Assembly: GCF_029931775.1 (NCBI RefSeq)
Contig: NC_079320.1
Span: forward strand, 46,176,021 to 46,240,020
Direction of reading: 5' to 3'
Length of the DNA stretch: 64,000 nucleotides
From: Euleptes europaea
Lineage: Eukaryota; Chordata; Lepidosauria; Squamata; Sphaerodactylidae
Shown: in pieces, positions 44,001 through 52,819 of the stretch
Numbering within the stretch: position 1 is the stretch's first letter
Layout: each line of letters starts with the position of its first letter
The notes under the pieces: model-generated
The model's database searches: none
Seen by the model: the letters and a program-made list of their open reading frames with translations, nothing else
Told to the model about the DNA's origin: nothing
Made by a program: the position numbers and the translations under genes

Positions 44001-47000
44001 ATGAAGCATGCAGTGAATATTGCAAAGCTTCAGTTCACATGAACCAAACGAGTATCTGCAGAGGTGACTAATGAAACTCTAAATACAAACTCTGAAGGAC
44101 AGTATCCACACCCACAGATCACCAAACAAAGTAAAACCTCCAATAGCAACTCCTTTAAGATACCACTTTAAAATATCTGAAACACATCCCAATGTAAGAG
44201 TTTTAATGTTTGTCTCCATTTTCGCTACCATATAGCATAGAAATGTCTGAGATCTTTTCCGTAAATAAATAAATTTCCTCCATTTCAGTAAATCTGAATG
44301 TTTCAAAATAATTTTTTTTCCACATTTCAAACACACCTAAACTACAACACATGGAGACTGATAATTCAAGAAGTTTACTGAAGTCAATAAAGATGCTTAC
44401 TTGGCGCAACCTCTCTTCCAAACCATTAAGTAGTGCTTCCTTGATCATAAATACCATGCTAAAAAATTTATGCTATGATAGTATGCACTTGTACCAAACA
44501 AAAGTTTGTTCAAAAGATTACTTACCAGGTCCTGGAGGATATGGGTGTGTTCCTGTTATCAAATATTCATTATCTTCCCCTATATAGTAAGAGACTTATT
44601 ACTGCTTCATAGCACATTATGGCAATCAATGAACTTGGTTTCTATGCACACACTGTCACAGGTATACAAATATATATTTTCATTAGAAATCATGCACAGC
44701 GAAAACCAATGCTAACATTTACTTAGCAAATGCTATTTCAGAAAGGCACATAAACATTTCAACCAAACAAATGTTACATGTGTTGGGTATACCCTAAATA
44801 ATGATGGGTTAGTCTGTCTGTAGCAGTAAAAAAGAGCAAGTGTCCAGTAGCACCTTAAAGACCAACAAAACTTCTGGCAGGGTATGACCATTCGTGAGTC
44901 AAAGCTCACTTCTTCAGATACAGCTAGAATTTGAGTCCATCTGTCCTTAACTAAGGATAGATTCACATTCTAGTTGTATCTGAAGAAGTGAGCTGTGACT
45001 CATGAACGCTCATACCCTGCCAGAAATTTTGTTAGTCTTTAAGCTGCTATTGGACTCACACCCTAAATAAGAAACGTAGGGGTTTGTCTCTTACCACATG
45101 CTAGCATAAAGTGCCATGACTGAATGTGAACTTCTAATATAAAAGAGCTAGCAGTAAAATGATGAGCCAATAGAGAAATAGTTTTATATTGTTGAACAGA
45201 GTAGAAATTATCACCATACCTTGGTTTTGAAGGTACTGCTTATGACCATAGGAATCAATGGCATTATGAGAACCCTTCTCTCGAGCATTTTCCTTCAATA
45301 CAGGCATGTGCAGTACAGAACTATACTCTATATGAAGTTTTGCTGACATCTTTAATTTATGGCTGTTTAAGAAAAACTTTATTAATATTTTTGAGATATT
45401 ATTCTGTTAAAATAAATAAAACATCTTTGATGGGATATACAGCAGTTCAGATTTACATACATGCACAGAAGTATTTACAAATACTAAAACTACTGAAACG
45501 GGTTGCTTCACATTCAGATTACCTACATTTCATGCAACAGTGATATTACTGTAGCTCATAATTTCTGAATTTGATGTCCATATAAATTCAATGTAAGTTC
45601 ATACAGTTTCAAACTTTGACCGTAAAAATCAAGTTTTGCCGCAGATAGATCAGGATCCAAAGATTGTGGCTTTTGGAGAAACGCAGCCTAATTAACTTAC
45701 GGCCTCTCCCATCTCTGCAAGTAAAGTCAGCCTAATGATAACTGAAACCCTCCAGGCCTACTTCATTTCTAAGGCCTGTTCAACTGTGGGAGAACAGATA
45801 AAGGGACCTCCATTAAAAATTTATACTAGATAGGAATATCAAATGTATAGGAGTAGCCTTACCTCTTTTCATCCAGTGCTACAGGTTTTGCATTGTCTGC
45901 CACAAACATGTCATGAGTTCTCTTCAAAGATCTGAATACAAGGGTATGCACAGAGTGCTTCTGTACTTCCTAAACAAGAGAGAAGTTTCAGGTATACCTT
46001 GGGAAATAAGTTCATAAAAAGACAAGGATTCACACATTTGGGCTTGGCTTACTAGGGAGCCATTATTTGAGGTTGCCATGGGCCCCTCTCAAGTCTTCCA
46101 AGCATGCCTACCAGCTCCAAAGTGCTGTGTAACACAACTCACTCTTCCCATTTCCGAATGGGAAGGTGAGGGATGTGCCATATTTCCCATACTGCATTAA
46201 GCTCTGAAGAAGTCGGGACAATCAGGTGCTTCCTGCTCCAGGCACCCTATCAGGGATCCCTCCTTCCCTCTCCAGAAATGAAAACAGGAAAGCCTGATTA
46301 ACGATTTTAAAAAGCCTGCACCCCCTTAAAGTCAGTTCAATTACGGGATTACTGAGTTTTAATTAATAAATTGAATGTATAGCAACCTGCAAGTTAGCCA
46401 TAGTCAGGAAATCAAACCTTGCTCTGAATGCCTCCTCTGTGGTAGGCTGGAATAGCAACTTGCTATGAACACTGAGGCCTTTAGATGACAGAATGAGGTA
46501 AAGAGTTGTCCTATACCCAGTTTCCAGATCTCAAACACTCTCCATAAAGCCTCTAATTCAACTCATATTTGGCTGACTTTTCATTAACTATACTACTATT
46601 AAGTAATTTTATTTTTAAAAAAATATTTTTATTCTATGCAAGCTATTTTAAGCAGTTTAGAAAAGCAACTTTAAAATGCTTTTAAAATAAAAGTGTGTGT
46701 GTGTAAAGTGCCATCAAGTCACAGCCGACTTATGGTGACCCCTTTTGGGGTTTTCATGGCAAGAGACTAACAGAGGTGGTTTGAAACTAAAAGTACAAAA
46801 GACAATAAAATATCGAACTGGAGACTGAGTTTTAACAACACGTAATAGCACTGATACTGGGCAACAAACAATTTTAAAATATAGCATTCAATTGTTATGC
46901 CTTGCTGCCTTTGTTCTATTTTCCAGTATATGGTATAGTTCATTTTTCTCCTCATCCATCTGAAAAGCAGCAAACTTTCAAGAACACATGAATGAAGCAT

Positions 47001-50000
47001 GCAATCTAATTCTTAGCTCAAGTCTACTAAGTGTTTACTTTGCAACAGTATACACTAAGGCATCAGTGCTAAAAATGGTGCTTTGTTCTGACCCTACTTT
47101 CTCAATGAACTGTGAAAGTAACTGTTTCTTGCTTTCCGGAGAGTGTCAAGATCAAGGACTTAGAGCAATGCTTCAGGGTCAACAGTCTGTTTTCCATTCT
47201 AAGGTGATCTGGGTGCAAATCTAAACATCTGAAGCTTTTCACTGCCTGTCTAACAAGTCGTATTTCATATATATTAACAGGACGAGGCTGCTCTAAATTT
47301 ATTGTCACCATAAAAAACTGGATAAAAACAAACACAGATTATTTACAGAATGTTAAACATGATCTGTTACTTTGATGTTTGCCCAAGATCACAGGACTGG
47401 TGCTCATTTTATGTTGGCTCAAATCCACTACCACTTGTTGTTCAATTATTTTAACAGATGTTAGCGCTGCACACATGAACTACATTTGAATTTTTTTTAT
47501 GTATGGTAACATTAACAGTTTGAAAGATTTTTGTGATGCTGGAATCTTTTAACTTTTATTGCAATTGCCTTTAACAAAGAACTGATTACACTGAGCATAT
47601 GGGAATGGGAATTTATTTTCAAATGGGAAAACCACAAAGATAAAGCATATACTAGATCTACTTGGGCCCTTCCCTCACATGTTCTGTATCCTGAGAATAC
47701 ACCAAGTATCTTGGTACCCAACCTGACTTGGATGGCCCAGGCTAGCCTGATCTCATCAGATCTCAAAAGCTAAGCAGGGTCAGCCCTGGTTCGTATTTAG
47801 ATGGGGAACCACCAAGGAATACCAGGTCATGACGGAAAGGAAGGCAATGGCAACCTACTTCTGAATGTCTCTTGCCTTGAAAACTCCACAGGGTTGCTAT
47901 AAATCAACTGTGACTTGAAAGCAACAAACAAACAAACACCTTTGTACCTATGCAACACAGAAGCAACACTGTTTTAAGTCGAATTTAATGGCTTGGATCC
48001 TACTTAGAATTTCCACAGAGAAAGGAGGAGGTGGGGAATTTTTGGCAACTCCTGCCCATCATGTCAGCCCAACTCCCCTCCCCTCAAATGCTGCTCCTGG
48101 GGGAGAGAGGAGACCCCCCCCCCCGGAATAGCTTTAGGGAAATCAGAAGCCTCCTGCAAGAGTGTGGAATTGGCAAAAATATTACCCCTCCTTCTGTCCA
48201 CAGAAATGTAGATCAGATTAAGTACTTTCAAAATGCTTTCAGTAAGGAATTTCATACTGTGCATTCTCCCTCAATACCTTCTTTGCATCTGTACCATCAG
48301 TGTTTATATAATAAGTTTTTTCAGGGCATGGGCCTTTTTTTTTTTTTTGCTTGCTTAACTTATTCTCTACATTGCTGGTGGTGCTATTTCCCCCCCCTAA
48401 ATGAATAAGTGGATATCCAACACACTGAGATATTCAAGCATTTTGAATAATCTGGAATACCGGTAATTTTAAAAAGGGCTTTTCCACATTATCCTCCAGA
48501 AATACAGTGAATCAGGAAAGAAGCAAAGCAATCTACAATAAGAGATCCCTCTCAAGAAGTGACATTTCTGTTTTCTCTTATAGAAAGATTGTTTTTGTCC
48601 TTTAGGAACCCTTATGGGGGTGACAGAAGTTATAAAAGTATGCACGGGGTGGGAAAAAGTGAACATAAACCTTTTATCCCTTTCCCCTAATACTAGAACA
48701 TAGTACCCAATGATGCAGATAGGCAATAGATACAAGACAGATAAGAGGAAGGACTTCTGCTGTAAACAAGCAATCAAAATGTGGAATTCATTGCCAGTGA
48801 ACAAAGTGATAGCCGCTACTACAGACACTCAACAGCTTTAAAGAGGAATTAAGCAGATTCATGGAGGACAGGTCCATCAGTGGATACTATCTACAATGCT
48901 CAAGGGAACATCCACATCCAGAGAAGAAAATCTTTGAATACTAGTGCCAGGGCAGCAGGAAAGGCCTCTGCCTCTATAGATGGCCACTGAGTGAGATAGT
49001 AAGCTGGACAGATAGACCACTGACCTGATCCAGCAGGGTACTTCTAATGTTCTTAAAAGCTGGAAAATACTCCAGCATAATGTACAATGCAGTACAAGGA
49101 GATGCAATCAAAAGGGGGAACCTGTGGAATACACCTAAGAATACAAGAAAGTACCTGGGAGCACATCCTGGCATCTATGGATGCCAGACTCTTTTACTGT
49201 AATTACAAGGTGTAATTTAGTAATATTATATAATTACTCCTGCACCCACCGTATATATTATATACAACATATTTTTTTCACTGCACTATAAGTAATAATG
49301 TTGTCTATTTGAAAGACTTTCAAAGGAATTAAAAATCTAAGGATGCAGTTAGAAAAGCGCCCCCATGATCTTTCTTTCTGGCCAGGAAGACAGCCACTTA
49401 CAACTGTTTATTCCACTTGCTGCTGTTTATCTTATTCTTCAACCTGCCAAATTGGCATCTTGTCCTTCACTATTTGTATGGTTCCTTAGCACTAATGTTG
49501 GATTAACATTCTAGGTGGTTGGTTTTTTGCATGCATTTTCTGCTTCTCCAGGTCTTTCTGCTGTTAGAATCTGGGATAAAAGTTGCAAGTCAGAAGAATG
49601 TGTTGTTTTTGTTGTTTGCATGCATTGCCTGCTTCTTCAGGTCTCTCTGCTGTTAGAATTTGGGATAAAAGCTGCAAGTCAGGAGAATGTTTTGGGAGTT
49701 GCCGTCTACTGAAGGTCCCAATAAAAGGTGTAAACATGGCTTTTCCCCCTTTTACCAGCTCAGCTACTTTCACTTTCCATCTTCAATGAATGGACAGTGT
49801 GCACAGCACATACTTGGTATTCATGACATTTAGAGTGGAAGGAGCATGACACTGTTTTCCTTTGGAGCTCTGCATCACCATTAGTCTTGTGTCTGGGCAG
49901 AAGGCCATTGGCCTGCCTAACCTAACTGCCAGCACCCTCCTCTTTTAAGACTCCAGCCAACCTGAAGAAGCCACCAGGATAATATGTGGACAGAAAAAAA

Positions 50001-52479
50001 AACCTTGTAAACTGCCTCTCACATTCTCTAATCACTACTGGCACTATTAAGAAGTTGCCTTTTGACATTAGGTAACCATTCAGCAGGCTGTTTCTGGGGC
50101 AGAAAGACAGCTCCCCTATTGCCACTATGGTCTTAACAAAGGCAGCTGAAACAAAAAGAAGACTTCTAACTTTTTATTTCTGTGCAAGTCACCCTGGGTG
50201 AAAACTACTGCAAAGCAGGGTATAAGTATCTTATTTTCAAAAAACCAGTTTTGAATTAGTTCCAATTACAGTATTGTAGATCAGATACTGACTAGTATGG
50301 CCCCTCCCATATCCCAACCCATCTCTACCCACCAAGGATCTGTGCAAGGCACTGCATGGAGCATGGCTTCAGGTTGCCTTATGGCAAGATGAGAGATTAT
50401 TTTTAAGTGGAGATGCCAGGGACTGAAATGGAAAATGTTTGCATTCCAAGTACACACTCATCCACAAAGTTATGGCTCCCCTACTACTGAATTCAGTAAA
50501 ATTCTAGAGACAGCTGTATTAGGCTACTGAAGAAAATCAGAAGGGCTTTTATGTCACCTTAAGGACTAGCATATTTATTGTGATATAAGCTTTTCATGGA
50601 CTAGAATCCACTTCAACACAAGCACAAACCGCATCCTAACTGGATCAAAAGGAAATTAAATGCAACAGATACAGTCTATGACACCTCTAAGCCCAAATAC
50701 AATTAAAATAAGCACAGTGATCATTCAGCAGAAATAAATGAAAACGCAATCTTGCTTAGCAGTTTTAATGCTTGTAGAGATGGATTGACTCTATAAAGGA
50801 AGCCTTGACTTTGCAAGACCTGAGAAAGGCTGCTAAAGATAGAACATTTTGGAGGACATTGATTCATAGGGTCGCCATGAGGCGGAAGCGACTTGACGGC
50901 ACTTAACACAGAGAGAGCAGCCTATCGCCCTAACAAGTCAATATCAAATTTCCTGATTAATACTAACTGTATGCCACTCTATGTGCGTGTTTACTAACTT
51001 CCATGTTTCTGATAAAGCAGGCTCCTGTGCAAGAAAACTTAACGCCTTTAGGTAAACCAAAAGACTTCTAGTTACCACGAGATTCCTTTTTGTTTTTAGT
51101 AATCCGTTTCTTTTATCCAAACCCACCAGGCATAAGTTAGGCTGTTACCGCACTAGGTATTCCCAGAGATGTATCAAGAGATACTGTCCTTCAGTGTTAC
51201 TCCTCTGGAGATGCCTGCCACAGCTGCAGCCGAAACATCAGGAAAGAAAATACCAAGACCACGGTCACACAGCCCAGATAACCTACAAGAACCGATGTAT
51301 CAAGAGTTTGGAAATGTTATAAAAAACATTGCTTTAAAAGGGTTTTTGGATGCCACGGTGAGGCAGCAAGGTAGACTTCCCCTGACTATGGAAGATCCAC
51401 TGATTTAGCAATTTGTAATAATCTCTTTTCCTTTCTGTAAATGTATTAGGACAGCAAGGGAATAGCTTGTTGCTGGGCAGGGTATCTCTGTGTGTCTGTG
51501 TGCTAGTAACTGGGGCAAGAGTCACGGAGGGTTACAGTGAACCATAACAAGAACTGAGTGAAACTGTTACTTTACTGCTGCCTCTATGTCTGTAGCGCTA
51601 TCAGCTTTACCCTGAATGTTGATGGTTTGTCATATCTTGAATTTGGATAAATATCTCTCCCTCAGTACAATCGGGACTCAGAGATTTCTGCCCATTAGGG
51701 CCTCTGGGTCGCAGCTGCTCCGAATAAATATCTGTTTTTTGAAACAATGGTCTTGGGTCTCTTCCCCCCCCCCCCGAACCCCCGGTTTTGTCACAACAAC
51801 GGTTAAAAAATGGTTGGAAGACGTCTTCACAGCTAAAGGGGCCAAAGTGCGAACAGTATTTTTTATAACATTTCCAAACTCTTAATGCATCGCTGGGAAT
51901 ACCTAGTGCAGTAACAGCCTCTCCAAATGTAGAAAAGGGCAAGAGTCCAGTAGCACCTTAAAGACTAACAAAAATATTTTCTGGTAAGGTATGAGCTTTC
52001 GTGAGCCACAGCTCACTTCTTCAGATACTTCTTCAGAAAGCTCATACCCTACCAGAAAATATTTTTGCTAGTCTTTAAGGCGCTACTGGACTCTTGCCCT
52101 TTTCTACTACTGCAGACAGACTAACACGGCGACCCACTGGGAATTAGCCTCTCCAAATGTTAGTTCCACACACGCGCGCACACCCCCTGCACCTTTACCC
52201 AAACAGATACGGGAAAGGGTCCTCTCAGCGCCCTTCCCCTCTCCGCCAAAGACACCCACGAAGCTGAAAGCCCACCCCGGCCCACCCCACAAGGAACTGC
52301 CGCCTCCTCCAGAAAGCATCCAGGAGAAGGACACGTTTTTCAGCCCTGAACCCCAAGCAGAGCAGGAGGAGGCCCGGAGGCCGCTCAGCGGTCACGGCTG
52401 AGGAAGAGACCTGCGTCCCACCCCCCGACCCCCAACATGAGCCCCGGGGAGGAATTACCACCTGCTCACCTCCACCATC
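28950..52479 (-). CDS. PLRG1: PLRG1, pleiotropic regulator 1 (15 coding exons, spliced span)
   Basis: PLRG1 is a nuclear WD40 protein of the Prp19/CDC5L (NineTeen) complex, needed for spliceosome activation. Fifteen exons with GT/AG boundaries join in phase to 1,551 coding bases including the stop, giving 516 residues; from memory the human protein has 514. The amino terminus reads [30 protein letters not shown] low-complexity linker follows ([33 protein letters not shown]), then the invariant [20 protein letters not shown] before a WD40 propeller starting [22 protein letters not shown]. It ends with the basic tail [10 protein letters not shown]. All exons were placed by eye against recalled PLRG1 family sequence; two acceptors (exons 3 and 6) were chosen because only they keep phase and conserved residues. 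The gene looks intact. Introns carry many retroelements, including a 1.75-kb inverted PLE dimer and a solo LTR. Confidence 0.97.
30374..30567 (-). CDS. PLRG1: PLRG1 coding exon 14
   Basis: 194 bp encoding [20 protein letters not shown] ... [19 protein letters not shown], the last WD40 blades. Acceptor TTTTTCAG, donor GCG|GTATGG. Confidence 0.97.
32030..32169 (-). CDS. PLRG1: PLRG1 coding exon 13
   Basis: 140 bp encoding [20 protein letters not shown] ... [18 protein letters not shown]. Donor GGAG|GTACAG. The split codon at its start gives Gln where human has His. Confidence 0.96.
33310..33711 (-). CDS. PLE GIY-YIG endonuclease fragment (antisense arm)
   Basis: This 133-codon open frame reads [20 protein letters not shown] then [12 protein letters not shown], as in the copy at 15781. 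It holds the endonuclease domain and the family's carboxy terminus ([12 protein letters not shown]) but no reverse transcriptase. Its Met is internal to the element. Confidence 0.83.
   Translation of the reverse strand: MLRSAKDKRVPLTSAGVYRIPCSCGQVYIGTTKRSIQTRIKEHERYCRLGQPEKSAVAEHGLTQTGHRVLFQDPERLDNSTNYFVRLHREAIKSHKHQHNFNRKESLRMNKACLPVLKTSRLTKTTLHNSHAD
33801..34391 (+). CDS. PLE GIY-YIG endonuclease fragment (sense arm)
   Basis: This 196-codon open frame gives the longest endonuclease relic here. The first ~25 residues are read from the palindrome centre and are not native. From [20 protein letters not shown] onward it matches the PLE linker, then [20 protein letters not shown] and the same carboxy terminus as the antisense arm. 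It has no RT domain. Confidence 0.83.
   Translation: MARIPFLWETVKPNKTQKTQEKQSPIGKVFLPFIKGVTDRMEKPLKKHNLQTVFKPTKKIQQMLQSAKDKRDPLTSAGVYRIPCRCGQVYIGTTKRSIQTRIKEHERYCRLGQPEKSAVAEHGLTQTGHRVLFQDTERLDNSTNYFVRLHREAIESHKHQHNLNRKEESLRLNKAWLPVLKNSKLTKTTLHNSHAD
35259..35367 (-). CDS. PLRG1: PLRG1 coding exon 12
   Basis: 109 bp encoding [20 protein letters not shown] ... [14 protein letters not shown]. Acceptor ATTATTACAG, donor ACA|GTAAGG. Confidence 0.97.
35534..35850 (-). mobile_element. tRNA-derived SINE, antisense, near full length, in PLRG1 intron 11
   Basis: Plus-strand order: GAAGAAGAGGACTTGG, TGCCGACTTTCTCTACCACT, TTGTGAGGTAGGTGTGGCTG, CCCAAGGTCACCCAGC, CATGTGGAGGAATGGGGAATC, then the tRNA-like head CGCTCTTAACTGCTACACCA. 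Confidence 0.9.
36010..36112 (-). CDS. PLRG1: PLRG1 coding exon 11
   Basis: 103 bp encoding [20 protein letters not shown] ... [11 protein letters not shown]. Acceptor TTCACTAG, donor ACAG|GTATAG. Confidence 0.97.
36836..37400. repeat. GC-rich unclassified segment in PLRG1 intron 10
   Basis: Clearly more GC-rich than the flanks and lacking any sensible frame. I suspect an old inserted element, but I found no ends or duplications. Confidence 0.35.
37474..37561 (+). mobile_element. Short single PLE tail with 11-bp TSD, PLRG1 intron 10
   Basis: Contains AAGTGAGCTGTGGCTCATGA and GTTAGTCTTAAAGGTGCTAC, ending CTTGCTCTTTTCTA. It is flanked by the direct repeat CTGTTTCCCTA at 37463-37473 and 37562-37572. 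Only 88 bp were inserted. Confidence 0.8.
37757..37858 (-). CDS. PLRG1: PLRG1 coding exon 10
   Basis: 102 bp encoding [20 protein letters not shown] ... CSRDSTAR. Donor CGA|GTAAGT. Confidence 0.97.
37956..38105 (-). CDS. PLRG1: PLRG1 coding exon 9
   Basis: 150 bp encoding [20 protein letters not shown] ... [16 protein letters not shown]. Donor AAG|GTAAGT. Intron 9 is only 97 bp. Confidence 0.97.
38193..38413 (-). mobile_element. 5S-rRNA-derived SINE, antisense, full length, PLRG1 intron 8
   Basis: Runs from the tail (AAGTGCCTTCAAATCGCAGCC) to the 5S-like head (CTCCCATCCAAATACTAACC, CTGCTTAGCTTCTGAGATC, GGCTAGCCTGGGCCATCCTGG). Confidence 0.9.
38615..38707 (-). CDS. PLRG1: PLRG1 coding exon 8
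   Basis: 93 bp encoding [20 protein letters not shown] ... GSADRTIK, the first WD40 blade. Acceptor CTCTGCAG, donor AAG|GTAAGA. Confidence 0.97.
39260..39905 (+). mobile_element. Non-LTR retrotransposon 3' end, PLRG1 intron 7
   Basis: Contains a 126-codon frame (39419-39799) with a carboxy-terminal Cys/His motif, [20 protein letters not shown], like those after the reverse transcriptase of several LINE clades. It is followed by a short 3' UTR ending CCAATAAAGG and a (TGTA)n tail. The left limit is approximate and the clade is uncertain. It is a severely 5'-truncated relic. Confidence 0.65.
40378..40479 (-). CDS. PLRG1: PLRG1 coding exon 7
   Basis: 102 bp encoding [20 protein letters not shown] ... 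[10 protein letters not shown], the near-invariant segment before the propeller. Donor AGA|GTAAGT. Confidence 0.97.
40652..40742 (-). CDS. PLRG1: PLRG1 coding exon 6
   Basis: 91 bp encoding [20 protein letters not shown] ... SQPPGLSM. I took acceptor CTTCCAG rather than the nearer AATAG because only it keeps phase and the family's ANRTA segment. Donor ATG|GTAAGT. Confidence 0.93.
41083..41385 (-). mobile_element. tRNA-derived SINE (GGGGCTC family), antisense, near full length, PLRG1 intron 5
   Basis: The minus strand begins GAGCCCCGTGGCGCAGAGTG, a tRNA-like A box. Then come GAGTTCGATCCCGACGGG (B box) and GGCTCAAGGTTGACTCAGCC, ending CCGGTGCTTGCACAGGGG and ACCTTTACCT. Other copies are at 26905 and at the right window edge. 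Confidence 0.92.
42667..42760 (-). CDS. PLRG1: PLRG1 coding exon 5
   Basis: 94 bp encoding [20 protein letters not shown] ... VALPPSQS. Acceptor CTTACAAG, donor CCAA|GTAAGA. Confidence 0.96.
43023..43927 (+). mobile_element. Solo LTR, PLRG1 intron 4
   Basis: Begins TGTCGC and ends GGACA (TG...CA), about 905 bp, very GC-rich against AT-rich flanks. It is bounded by an exact 5-bp direct repeat CCAAG at 43018-43022 and 43928-43932. A TATA-like CTATAAAGG lies at 43299. No internal retroviral region adjoins it, so it fits a solo LTR left by recombination. The sharp ends and intact duplication suggest it is fairly young. Family unknown. Confidence 0.82.
44526..44579 (-). CDS. PLRG1: PLRG1 coding exon 4
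   Basis: 54 bp encoding [18 protein letters not shown]. Acceptor ACTATATAG, donor CCTG|GTAAGT. Confidence 0.96.
44802..45059. mobile_element. PLE tail inverted dimer with 11-bp TSD, PLRG1 intron 3
   Basis: The antisense arm (GTCCAGTAGCACCTTAAAG ... AGCTCACTTCTTCAGATAC) faces the sense arm (TATCTGAAGAAGTGAGCTGT ... GTTAGTCTTTAAGCTGC) across a roughly 50-bp centre. ACCCTAAATAA flanks it at 44791-44801 and 45060-45070. More diverged than the dimers at 8561 and 51931. Confidence 0.8.
45220..45362 (-). CDS. PLRG1: PLRG1 coding exon 3
   Basis: 143 bp encoding [20 protein letters not shown] ... [12 protein letters not shown]. The acceptor TTCTTAAACAG was chosen because it restores the split Ser codon and the family's SHK-KM block. 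An apparent AG just before the ATG (TTAAAG) would break phase. Confidence 0.95.
45863..45969 (-). CDS. PLRG1: PLRG1 coding exon 2
   Basis: 107 bp encoding [20 protein letters not shown] ... [13 protein letters not shown]. Acceptor TTGTTTAG, donor AGAG|GTAAGG. Confidence 0.97.
46690..46782 (-). mobile_element. 5S-derived SINE, tail only, antisense, PLRG1 intron 1
   Basis: Contains AAGTGCCATCAAGTCACAGCC, CTTATGGTGACCCC and AAGAGACTAACAGAGGTGG, then stops. The 5S-like head is missing. Confidence 0.85.
47715..47930 (+). mobile_element. 5S-rRNA-derived SINE, near full length, PLRG1 intron 1
   Basis: Contains ACCTGACTTGGATGGCCCAG, GCTAGCCTGATCTCATCAG and AAGCTAAGCAGGGTCAGCCC, then the tail ending CAACTGTGACTTGAAAGC. 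Confidence 0.9.
48680..49060 (+). repeat. Unclassified reptile interspersed repeat, PLRG1 intron 1
   Basis: Shows TGTGGAATTCATTGCCAGTG, AGATTCATGGAGGACAGGTC and CTGACCTGATCCAGCAGGG. Its 3' end matches the shorter copy at 13965-14060. Confidence 0.55.
49061..51130. other. PLRG1 intron 1 sequence with tandem duplication and decayed PLE tail
   Basis: At 49530-49690 a segment of about 90 bp is tandemly duplicated (TCTGCTGTTAGAATCTGGGA versus TCTGCTGTTAGAATTTGGGA, each preceded by TTTGCATGCATT). At 50537-50640 an antisense PLE-type tail reads, on the minus strand, GAAGTGGATTCTAGTCCATG then AAAAGCTTATATCAC. No exon. Confidence 0.55.
51181..51293 (+). mobile_element. 113-bp PLE tail with 13-bp TSD
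   Basis: This is only the extreme PLE 3' tail, including the hammerhead-like block (51201-51243) and CACACAGCCCAGATAACCTAC. It is flanked by GATGTATCAAGAG at 51168-51180 and 51294-51306. It lacks the GACAATA end seen at 16570 and 34739. Confidence 0.9.
51359..51798 (+). mobile_element. Candidate solo LTR nested in the long-inverted-repeat element
   Basis: Begins TGAGGCAG, ends TCACAACA, and a 4-bp ACGG lies on each side (51355-51358 and 51799-51802). An AATAAA-containing segment and a C-run precede the right end, as in retroviral R/U5 regions. Four bases match easily by chance, so this is tentative. Confidence 0.38.
51931..52145. mobile_element. PLE tail inverted dimer with 15-bp TSD
   Basis: The antisense arm (AGAAAAGGGCAAGAGTCCAG ... 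CTCACTTCTTCAGATAC) is joined to a sense arm that starts inside the fold (TTCTTCAGAAAGCTCATACC) and runs to ACACGGCGACCCACTGGGAA. AGCCTCTCCAAATGT flanks it at 51916-51930 and 52146-52160. The two arms are nearly identical, so it is young. Confidence 0.88.
52471..52479 (-). CDS. PLRG1: PLRG1 coding exon 1 (start codon)
   Basis: ATG GTG GAG encodes Met-Val-Glu, then donor GTGAGC. Only nine coding bases, in phase 0 with exon 2 (EVQKHS), as in the mammalian protein MVEEVQKHS. Confidence 0.92.
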
Positions 52480-52720
52480 GTGACAGTTTGACGCCTCGGT
52501 TAACCCCTCCCCCCACTCGCGCCCGATGGAGCCGCCGGCGCCAGAAGCAGCTCCGTCAGCGACGAGGAACCACTTCCGGCGCCTCTCGTCCGCCGCATCG
52601 GAAGTGACGCTTCCCTTGAAGGGCGCGTGCGCGGAATGAGCCGGCTGGAGGGGACGGTGGCCGAAGCCGGCCCTGGGTGGTGTGTTGCGTGGCGAGTTCT
52701 TTTCGCCCCTTGAGAGCGTG
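52480..52720 (-). promoter_or_regulatory. PLRG1: PLRG1 CpG-rich promoter with two ETS-type sites
   Basis: GC- and CpG-rich DNA immediately upstream of the start codon. ACTTCCGG at 52572-52579 and CGGAAGTGA at 52599-52607 are ETS/GABPA-like and face opposite ways, a layout common in TATA-less housekeeping promoters. The second runs into TGACG, a half CRE. The exact start site is unknown. Confidence 0.7.
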
Positions 52721-52819
52721 GATAACCGGCTCATAGGGCTGCGGTTCTAAGCGCGCTACTTGGGAGTAGCTCCCATTGAATAAAGCGGGAGTTACTTCTA
52801 AGTACACATGAACACATGA

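Larger units (their letters stand above)
51139..51925. mobile_element. Long-inverted-repeat element hosting nested insertions, PLRG1 intron 1
   Basis: The left arm AGGCTGTTACCGCACTAGGT ... GAGTTTGGAAATGTTATAAA is matched in reverse complement at about 51862-51925. The arms are roughly 75 bp once the PLE insertion at 51181-51293 is discounted. The centre holds an LTR-like segment. It is probably a DNA-transposon-derived MITE; I could not define its target-site duplication. Confidence 0.65.

Noticed and set aside
45220-45349. PLRG1 exon 3 starting at the ATG after TTAAAG
   Set aside because: It breaks phase with exon 2 and loses the conserved SHK-KM block; the acceptor 13 bp upstream restores both.
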